From the NCBI RefSeq assembly GCF_020829685.1, contig NZ_JAIVFR010000519.1, forward strand, positions 1-5,326: a stretch of 5,326 nt of DNA, given 5' to 3'. The notes beneath the pieces were generated by a model, which saw only the letters and a program-made list of their open reading frames with translations, was not told where the DNA came from and made no database searches. The position numbers and the translations under genes were made by a program. The stretch is from Nostoc sp. CHAB 5715. Its GTDB lineage: Bacteria; Cyanobacteriota; Cyanobacteriia; Cyanobacteriales; Nostocaceae. Of the stretch, positions 1 to 5,326 are shown in pieces. Position 1 is the first letter of the stretch. Each line of letters opens with the position of its first letter.

Positions 1-123
1 CAGAAGTCAGAATTCAGGAGCGGAGCCGGAGACGCTCCGCCTCCGGTCAGAATCAAGACGCTCGAAGACTCGCTTTCCGCTTCGCTTACAGTCGGGGATT
101 CAGACCCGCGACTTTCTTGTTGA

Positions 124-159
124 CCACCAAATCTACGATTTGGTGGGGGTTTTAAACCC
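124..159. terminator. Double hairpin, terminator-like
   Basis: CCACCAAATC (124-133) pairs perfectly with GATTTGGTGG (137-146) around a 3-base loop. It is followed directly by a second palindrome, GGGTTTTAAACCC (147-159). On the + strand the first stem is followed by GGG and then TTTT, so it resembles an intrinsic terminator for a gene lying before the window. It lies inside a dispersed repeat, so it may simply be part of that element. Confidence 0.4.
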
Positions 160-224
160 GGTTATTCAGACGCTCCTACGTCGCTAACGCTACGCTATCC
201 GCTTTTTCGGTCAAAATTCATTCT

Positions 225-252
225 GAATTCTGACTCCTGACTCCTGAATTCT
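225..252. repeat. Short heptad tandem repeat (GAMTYCT)
   Basis: There are four consecutive 7-base units: GAATTCT (225-231), GACTCCT (232-238), GACTCCT (239-245) and GAATTCT (246-252). Seven-base tandem repeats are a known class in heterocystous cyanobacteria (STRR sequences). This one forms the right end of the 1-252 repeat. Confidence 0.6.
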
Positions 253-280
253 ATTCGATAAATCCATAATGGAATTTGCC

Positions 281-316
281 GTAGGAGCGCACGTCTGTAA
301 CTCTGTGCGCCCCTAC
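281..316. repeat. GTAGG-type palindromic repeat upstream of purA
   Basis: GTAGGAGCGCAC (281-292) is complementary to GTGCGCCCCTAC (305-316) with one mismatch, leaving a 12-base loop. A related core, GTACGGGCACAG and CTGTGCCCCTAC, flanks the element near 2722 and 2964, so the family is repeated in this window. It ends 10 bases before the purA promoter and could stop transcription coming from the left, but no T-run follows it. Confidence 0.65.
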
Positions 317-326
317 TACAATTAGC

Positions 327-356
327 TTGACATGATTCCAGCAATATGTTAATAAT
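327..356 (+). promoter_or_regulatory. Probable sigma-70-type promoter of purA
   Basis: TTGACA at 327-332 is a perfect -35 hexamer. After 18 bases comes AATAAT (351-356), a five-of-six match to the -10 consensus, in an AT-rich stretch. TAATAA at 350-355 with a 17-base spacer is an alternative. Transcription would begin near 363, giving a leader of about 30 bases before the TTG start of purA. No operator is recognisable. Confidence 0.6.
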
Positions 357-384
357 TATAGTTTGTGGAAACTTTACTTCTTAA

Positions 385-1737
<1,353 letters not shown>

Positions 1738-1742
1738 GGAAT

Positions 1743-1823
1743 GGGAGATGAGGGAGATGAGGGAGATGAGGGAGATGAGGGAGATGAGGGAGATGAGGGA
1801 GATGAGGGAGATGAGGGAGATGA
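1743..1823 (+). repeat. 9-bp minisatellite GGGAGATGA x9, G4-prone
   Basis: Nine perfect head-to-tail copies of GGGAGATGA begin 5 bases after the purA stop. Together with GGG at 1737-1739 (sharing the G of the stop codon), GGGG at 1824-1827 and GGGG at 1832-1835, this gives a regular series of G-tracts on the purA-sense strand. Most are separated by the six bases AGATGA, which fits the canonical G-quadruplex pattern (four G3 runs, loops of 1-7). Copy number is likely to vary between strains. Because the period is a multiple of three, false reading frames stay open across it on both strands. Confidence 0.95.
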
Positions 1824-1850
1824 GGGGACACGGGGACGCAAAGACGCGGA
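1824..1850 (+). repeat. Degenerate 8-bp repeat
   Basis: GGGGACAC (1824-1831), GGGGACGC (1832-1839), AAAGACGC (1840-1847) and a trailing GGA form a short degenerate octamer series. It joins the upstream 9-mer array to the downstream heptamer array. Confidence 0.6.
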
Positions 1851-1860
1851 GAATAATCAA

Positions 1861-1972
1861 TGCCCAATGCCCAATGCCCAATGCCCAATGCCCAATGCCC
1901 AATGCCCAATGCCCAATGCCCAATGCCCAATGCCCAATGCCCAATGCCCAATGACAAATGACAAATGACAAA
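1861..1972 (+). repeat. Heptanucleotide arrays TGCCCAA x13 and TGACAAA x3
   Basis: Thirteen perfect copies of TGCCCAA (1861-1951) pass without a break in register into three copies of TGACAAA (1952-1972). A fourth, changed unit, GGACAAC (1973-1979), follows. This is the STRR-type 7-base repeat typical of heterocystous cyanobacterial intergenic DNA. The array ends just before rplY, and its last units provide the ribosome binding site of that gene. Confidence 0.95.
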
Positions 1973-1975
1973 GGA
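1970..1975 (+). promoter_or_regulatory. Ribosome binding site of rplY
   Basis: AAAGGA lies 8 bases before the ATG at 1984, good Shine-Dalgarno spacing. It straddles the junction of the last TGACAAA heptad and the altered unit GGACAAC, so it seems to have arisen from the repeat array by a change of T to G at 1973. Confidence 0.75.
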
Positions 1976-1983
1976 CAACTTCT

Positions 1984-2583
1984 ATGGCTATTACAGTCGA
2001 ATCTCAAAAACGTCCAGAAGGCAGCAAGCCAAGAGCTTTGCGCCGTTCTGGACTGATACCTGCCAATTTGTATGGTCATAAGGGTACAGAGTCCATTTCT
2101 TTGACCATTGATGCTAAAACTGTTGAGCGCTTGCTCAAAAGAGTTTCAGTCAACAATACATTGATTGAGTTAAATGTTACTGATGTACCTTGGCGCGGCA
2201 AAACTTTGCTGCGGGAACTTCAGATCCATCCAGCAAAAGGTACGCCTTACCACCTCAGCTTTTTCGCAGTTGCAGGCCACGGCGACACAACTGTAGAAGT
2301 GCGGTTGCGTTTTGTGGGAAATGCTGTTGGTGTTAAACAAGAAGGTGGTGTGTTAGACACCGTAATCACCGAATTGCAAGTGACTTGTGCGCCAGAAAAC
2401 ATCCCAGATGTAATTGAAATCGATGTCTCTAACCTGCAAATTGGAGACAGCTTGAGTATTAGTGATATACCCTTTCCTGAAGGTGTAACACCTCTAGCTG
2501 AATCGGAGCGAGTTGTTGTGAGCGTTTTGCCACCACAAATTAGCGCTGAAGATGCTGGGACAGAGGCTGAAACAGCTTCTTAA
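1984..2583 (+). CDS. rplY: 50S ribosomal protein L25/general stress protein Ctc
   Basis: This is a ribosomal protein of the large subunit that binds 5S rRNA. The 199-residue product has the two-domain Ctc/TL5 form rather than the short E. coli L25. The N-terminal RNA-binding domain (about 1-95) includes the segment [17 protein letters not shown] and later [19 protein letters not shown]. The C-terminal beta-rich domain (about 96-185) carries [10 protein letters not shown] and the [20 protein letters not shown] segment. A short acidic, Ala/Glu-rich tail ends the protein. ATG at 1984 is chosen because AAAGGA precedes it at ideal spacing and the N-terminus fits the family. It follows purA on the same strand after 246 bp. 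No convincing separate promoter is visible in the repeat-filled gap, so it may be read from the purA promoter. A strong palindrome lies 48 bases after the stop. Confidence 0.95.
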   Translation: MAITVESQKRPEGSKPRALRRSGLIPANLYGHKGTESISLTIDAKTVERLLKRVSVNNTLIELNVTDVPWRGKTLLRELQIHPAKGTPYHLSFFAVAGHGDTTVEVRLRFVGNAVGVKQEGGVLDTVITELQVTCAPENIPDVIEIDVSNLQIGDSLSISDIPFPEGVTPLAESERVVVSVLPPQISAEDAGTEAETAS

Positions 2584-2631
2584 GCTAGTACAGCACGGCG
2601 TAAATCCACTCACTATCTCAATTAAGCAGAC

Positions 2632-2661
2632 AAGGGGCTTAATCAATTGATTAAGCCCCTT
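2632..2661. terminator. Perfect 30-bp palindrome after rplY, likely terminator
   Basis: AAGGGGCTTAATCA (2632-2645) and TGATTAAGCCCCTT (2648-2661) form a perfect palindrome around AT, with a GC-rich outer stem. The position, 48 bases after the rplY stop, suggests the transcript end. No T-run follows on either strand, so it may act as a 3'-end stabiliser or pause rather than a classic intrinsic terminator. Confidence 0.6.
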
Positions 2662-2683
2662 ACTCATCATGATAGCGGTGCCG

Positions 2684-3005
2684 TTATACTGTTTCACTTT
2701 AATAATGATACAAATACGTTGGTACGGGCACAGCAATGCTCATTGGTGTCAACTTAAGCTAGAAATAGCTTAACTGTTGGCTTCCTTACCCGCCTTGAAC
2801 TTTAGTTCAAGGCTAATAGCTAAAGTCTACTGAAGTAGACTAAAGATTTTTAGAAATTTAGTCATCTTTTAGATGACTTTCGCTATTAGCAAGGAACTGA
2901 AGTTCCTTGCGGGACATGGCTTTTACGTTAAGTTGACACGTATGAGCTTTTTCTGTGCCCCTACGAGAAATCTATATGTATCAAAGTTTGTGTGAAATGG
3001 TATTA
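2684..3005. repeat. Outer imperfect inverted repeat, split by a nested element
   Basis: The left arm 2684-2733 (TTATAC, TTTCAC, GATACA and GGGCACAG in order) is an imperfect reverse complement of the right arm about 2953-3005 (CTGTGCCC, TGTATC, GTGAAA, GTATTA). This looks like an older palindromic element whose centre now holds the 2741-2944 element. The GGGCACAG core resembles the 281-316 palindrome. The arms are only partly matched, so the outer limits are approximate. Nothing else is visible from 2584 to the end of the TPR gene at 3060. Confidence 0.5.
2741..2944. mobile_element. MITE-like element copy 1, tandem hairpins with TIRs
   Basis: The ends are inverted: GTGTCAACTTAA (2746-2757) matches TTAAGTTGACAC (2928-2939) perfectly. 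With two mismatches the match extends outward to GCTCAT/ATGAGC (2738-2757 with 2928-2947). Inside are five hairpins in a row: 2754-2773 (8-bp stem, GAAA loop), 2792-2813, 2824-2841, 2860-2878 and 2889-2910. In addition CTAATAGC (2813-2820) pairs with GCTATTAG (2882-2889), and CCCGC pairs with GCGGG, so the whole element is also one large palindrome. It encodes no protein. An inverted second copy starts at 5154. No clear target-site duplication was found. The class and the transposase that would move it are not identified. Confidence 0.75.
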
Positions 3006-3059
3006 GGCTAAAGCCATAACGCACCCTACTGGCTTAATTACGAATTACTTTAACGTGCA

Positions 3060-3608
3060 TCACCAATCAAGACAAAGGTTTTTAATATCTGCGGGTGTAG
3101 TTTCAAATAGTTCTGCTACTTCAGGGAAACGGTGGGAGATATTTTCGGCTTGTGAGTAAACTTGTTCTTCTAATTGCCGAATTTGTTGGGATAAAGCTTG
3201 AGAAAACTTTTCTTGCAGTTGTTGTCGCAAAGATTCCATTTGGAGAGATTGTTGCAAATTAGTAATGGCTTGGGTTGGTCGATTTGTACTTTGGAAGAGT
3301 ACACCAATATTACCCAAGGTGACAGCTTCACCAGAGCGATCGCCCACAGCCCGCTTAAGGGGCAGAGCTTGGTTGTAGAAATCGAGTGCTTTTTGCTTTT
3401 CTTCTAAATCGTTGTAGACTTTACCGATGTTATTGAGTGTGCGAGCCTCACCAGAGCGATCGCCCACAGCACGCCAAAGGGGCAGAGCTTGGTTGTAAAA
3501 ATCGAGTGCTTTTTGCTTTTCTCCTAAAGTGTCGTAGACTAGACCGATGTTATTGAGTGTAGTCGCTTCACCTGAGCGATCGCCTACAGCCCGAATAAGG
3601 GGCAGAGC
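3060..3608 (-). pseudogene. Disconnected C-terminal part of the TPR protein
   Basis: This continues the frame of the upstream TPR gene without interruption after its TAA at 3609-3611, for 182 further residues to a TGA at 3060-3062. It holds the end of the ninth repeat, two more complete 40-residue TPRs, and a diverged last TPR containing GNIGVLFQSTNRPTQAITNL. Then comes a roughly 58-residue tail, rich in Gln and Glu and probably helical, ending in Trp. I do not recognise the tail. No ATG or ribosome binding site lies near the break. A GTG at 3465-3467 could be read as a start but falls inside a TPR, so independent translation is unlikely. It would be made only by stop-codon readthrough, reversion, or loss of the mutated repeat. 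Confidence 0.75.
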
Positions 3609-4620
3609 TTAGTTGTAAAAATCGAGTGCTTTTTGCTTTTCTCCTAAATCGTCGTAGACTTTACCGATGTTATTGAGTGTAGTCGCTTCACCTGAGCGAT
3701 CGCCCACAGCACGCAAAAGGGGCAGAGCTTGGTTGTAAAAATCGAGTGCTTTTTGCTTTTCTCCTAAATCGTAGTAGACTAGACCGATGTTATTGAGTGT
3801 AGTCGCTTCACCTGAGCGATCGCCCACAGCACGCGAAAGGGGCAGAGCTTGGTTGTAAAAATCGAGTGCTTTTTGCTTTTGTCCTAAAGCGTTGTAGACT
3901 GCACCGATGTTATTGAGTGTGCCAGCCTCACCAGAGCGATCGCCCACAGCCCGAATAAGGGGCAGAGCTTGGTTGTAAAAATCGAGTGCTTTTTGCTTTT
4001 CTCCTAAATCGGAGTAGACTAGACCGATGTTATTGAGTGTAGTCGCAACACCTGTGCGATCGCCCACAGCACGTCTTAGGGGCAGAGCTTGGTTGTAAAA
4101 TTCGAGTGCTTTTTGCTTTTCTCCTAAAGCGTTGTAGACTGCACCAATGTTATTGAGTGTAGTCGCCTCACCTGTGCGATCGCCCACAGCACGTTTTAGG
4201 GGCAGAGCTTGGTTGTAAAAATCGAGTGCTTTTTGCTTTTCTCCTAAAGCGGAGTAGACTGCACCGATGTTATTGAGTGTAGTCGCCTCACCTGTGCGAT
4301 CGCCCACAGCACGCCATAGGGGCAGAGCTTGGTTGTAAAAATCGAGTGCTTTTTGCTTTTCTCCTAAATCGGAGTAGACTCCACCGATGTTATTGAGTGT
4401 GCGAGCCTCACCTGTGCGATCGCCCACAGCACGTCTTAGAGGCAGAGCTTGGTTGTAAAAATCGAGTGCTTTTTGCTTTTCTCCTAAATCCTTGTAGACT
4501 TTACCGATGTTATTGAGTGTAGCCGCAACACCAGAGCGATCGCCTACAGCACGCCAAAGGGGCAGAGCTTGGTTGTAAAATTCGAGTGCTTTTTGCTTTT
4601 CTCCTAAAGCGTCGTAGTTA
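3301..4620 (-). repeat. Eleven tandem 120-bp TPR-coding repeats
   Basis: Eleven near-identical 120-bp units, exactly in register, each encode one 40-residue TPR. Conserved marks in every unit include a GCGATCGC (HIP1) site at 3336 and then every 120 bases to 4536, and the run encoding QKAL. Most differences fall in a few codons: the residue before RAVGDR, and those around GxVYxxL. Such uniform DNA implies recent expansion or homogenisation by recombination. Unit loss or gain would keep the reading frame. Confidence 0.95.
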
Positions 4621-4880
4621 CGCCCAAGCCCAAGCAGTGCAGTTGCTTCAATTTTTTGGTCTTTGAGTTCTCGCGCAATGGTTAAAGCCTGCTGTAATAT
4701 TTGTATTGCCTGTTGGTGTTCCTGTTGTTGTGTCAGTTTTCTCCCTTGCTTTAGCAGTCTTTCTGCTTCTTGCGCTTGGGAGTTTTGAGTTTGTCCCCAG
4801 GTGGGTTGAGCCATTAGCATTACTGTTATAGGCGTTAGATAAACGCCCAAAGCCAAAAAACTGGTGAGAATTTTTTTCAT
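3609..4880 (-). CDS. Exported TPR protein, cut short by a nonsense codon
   Basis: The 423-residue product begins with a signal peptide (MKK, hydrophobic core about 4-24, likely cut near residue 29), so it should act outside the cytoplasmic membrane. There is no lipobox cysteine. A diverged TPR (about 36-78) precedes nine 40-residue TPRs with the pattern GDRxGEAxTLNNIGxVYxxLGEKQKALDFYN. Their conserved FYN recurs at 101-103 and then every 40 residues up to 421-423. TPRs form helical scaffolds for protein binding; the partner is unknown. Similar repeats precede CHAT protease domains in many cyanobacterial proteins (family knowledge), but no CHAT domain is present. The frame ends where all other units have CAA for Gln: here it is TAA (3609-3611, codon 424), and the same frame continues to 3060. 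The intact form would be 605 residues. ATG at 4880 is chosen because of the signal peptide. No clear Shine-Dalgarno site precedes it. Confidence 0.8.
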   Translation of the reverse strand: MKKILTSFLALGVYLTPITVMLMAQPTWGQTQNSQAQEAERLLKQGRKLTQQQEHQQAIQILQQALTIARELKDQKIEATALLGLGRNYDALGEKQKALEFYNQALPLWRAVGDRSGVAATLNNIGKVYKDLGEKQKALDFYNQALPLRRAVGDRTGEARTLNNIGGVYSDLGEKQKALDFYNQALPLWRAVGDRTGEATTLNNIGAVYSALGEKQKALDFYNQALPLKRAVGDRTGEATTLNNIGAVYNALGEKQKALEFYNQALPLRRAVGDRTGVATTLNNIGLVYSDLGEKQKALDFYNQALPLIRAVGDRSGEAGTLNNIGAVYNALGQKQKALDFYNQALPLSRAVGDRSGEATTLNNIGLVYYDLGEKQKALDFYNQALPLLRAVGDRSGEATTLNNIGKVYDDLGEKQKALDFYN

Positions 4881-4932
4881 AGAATAGCGCAGAGGTAGCT
4901 GTTTTCAATTGGGTCTAGAAGCTGTCGTTACC

Positions 4933-5121
4933 AACATCGTGATCTTTGTGATGAACATTGCAATGTTTCTTATTAATATCGTGATGTTTGTGATGAACAT
5001 TGCAATGTTTCTTATTAATATCGTGATGTTTGTGATGAACATCGTGATATTTGTTATTAACATCGCAATGTTCCTTATTAATATTGCGATGTTTGTTATT
5101 AACATCGTGTCTGTCGTTAGG
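4933..5121. repeat. 21-bp tandem array of palindromic units upstream of the TPR gene
   Basis: Nine units of 21 bp start at 4933, 4954, 4975 and so on; the last (5101-5121) is degenerate. Each unit is a 14-base dyad followed by a 7-base spacer such as TCTTATT or TGTGATG. The dyad AACATTGCAATGTT in units two and four is a perfect palindrome; others such as AATATCGTGATGTT have one mismatched pair. Units one to four alternate in type, giving a 42-bp higher order. The array lies 53 bases before the start of the minus-strand TPR gene and just inside the 5154 element. It may be a plain minisatellite or a multi-site protein-binding region. Confidence 0.85.
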
Positions 5122-5153
5122 AACGTCAAAATGGTTAGGGGTATAGATGTACG

Positions 5154-5326
5154 CATTGGTGTCAACTTAACGTAAAAGCCATGTCCCGCAAGGAACTTCA
5201 GTTCCTTGCTAATAGCGAAAGTCATCTTTTGATGACTAAATAATCCGAAAAATCTTTAGTCTACTTTAGTAGACTTTAGCTAAAAGCCAAAGAACTTTAG
5301 TTCGAGGCGGGTGAGGAAGCTAACAG
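5154..5326. mobile_element. MITE-like element copy 2, inverted and cut by the window end
   Basis: It begins with CATTGGTGTCAACTTAA (5154-5170), the same 17 bases as the left end of copy 1 (2741-2757), but its interior is the reverse complement of copy 1. Positions 5159-5227 match 2939 down to 2871 without a difference for 69 bases. The remainder is less similar, with changes in hairpin loops and in the fourth hairpin. The hairpins GCAAGGAACT/AGTTCCTTGC, GTCATC/GATGAC and AGTCTACT/AGTAGACT are kept. By comparison with copy 1, roughly 30 bases holding the GAAA hairpin and the far end should lie beyond the window. Confidence 0.8.

Larger units (their letters stand above)
1..252. repeat. Degenerate dispersed repeat with inverted ends
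   Basis: No coding potential is seen here. AGAATTCAGGAG at 9-20 is exactly reverse-complemented by CTCCTGAATTCT at 241-252. A longer imperfect match pairs 2-20 with 223-238. Inside are a 7-bp-stem hairpin (GCGGAGC 20-26 with GCTCCGC 34-40) and two related CGCT-rich segments, both opening with GACGCTC (near 58-92 and 169-202). This looks like a worn palindromic repeat of the kind scattered between cyanobacterial genes. No transposase, no target duplication and no upstream gene end can be seen, and the left edge may be cut by the window. Confidence 0.6.

Noticed and set aside
1861..1972. CRISPR array
   Set aside because: The repeats are 7 bases long and directly adjacent, with no spacers. The 21-bp and 120-bp arrays likewise lack unique spacers.
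2494..2736. 80-residue minus-strand frame overlapping the end of rplY
   Set aside because: It runs through the rplY coding end and the terminator palindrome, has no start signal, and its composition is not protein-like.
3198..3407. 69-residue + strand frame opposite the TPR gene
   Set aside because: It is antisense to the repeat array, with no start signal and no family resemblance.
4885..4910. Promoter TTGAAA plus TATTCT just before the TPR start
   Set aside because: The -10-like TATTCT abuts the ATG, so transcription would begin inside the signal peptide codons. It is not compatible with the chosen start.
4905..5225. Long open frames on both strands across the 21-bp array, encoding heptad peptides such as NIAMFLI and NIVMFVM
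   Set aside because: A 21-bp repeat without stop codons stays open by arithmetic. The + frame starts at a TTG with no ribosome binding site, and the minus frame runs into the mobile element.

Overview
The window looks like chromosomal DNA of a filamentous cyanobacterium, most likely of the Nostocales (inference). The signs are the HIP1 octamer GCGATCGC (one copy in purA, eleven in the TPR gene), heptanucleotide tandem repeats of the cyanobacterial STRR type, several dispersed palindromic repeats, and a signal-peptide TPR protein built of 40-residue repeats.

Layout. Positions 1-320 are gene-free repeat DNA: a degenerate element bounded by inverted AGAATTCAGGAG ends, then a separate GTAGG-type palindrome. 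A good promoter (327-356) leads into purA (394-1737, +), adenylosuccinate synthetase, which starts at TTG without a visible Shine-Dalgarno site. The 246-bp gap to rplY is almost all tandem repeat: a 9-mer (9 copies), a degenerate 8-mer, TGCCCAA (13 copies) and TGACAAA (3 copies). The last degenerate heptad supplies the ribosome binding site of rplY (1984-2583, +), ribosomal protein L25/Ctc. A perfect 30-bp palindrome (2632-2661) closes this pair of housekeeping genes.

The rest is accessory. A compact element with terminal inverted repeats and tandem hairpins (copy 1, 2741-2944) sits inside an older, imperfect inverted-repeat element (about 2684-3005). A second copy in the opposite orientation begins at 5154 and runs off the window. 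Between the two copies lies one minus-strand gene for an exported TPR protein (4880 down to 3060), made largely of eleven 120-bp repeats. A single base change (CAA to TAA) in the ninth repeat splits it into a 423-residue reading frame and a disconnected 182-residue C-terminal part. Upstream of this gene lies a 21-bp-period array of palindromic units (4933-5121).

The purA and rplY products act separately, in AMP synthesis and in the 50S ribosome. The TPR gene is unrelated to them and appears to sit in a repeat-rich insertion zone. The most interesting observations are the inverted hierarchical-palindrome elements flanking the TPR gene, the nonsense codon in a homogenised repeat array, the helically phased dyad array before the TPR gene, and the G-rich and heptad arrays between purA and rplY.
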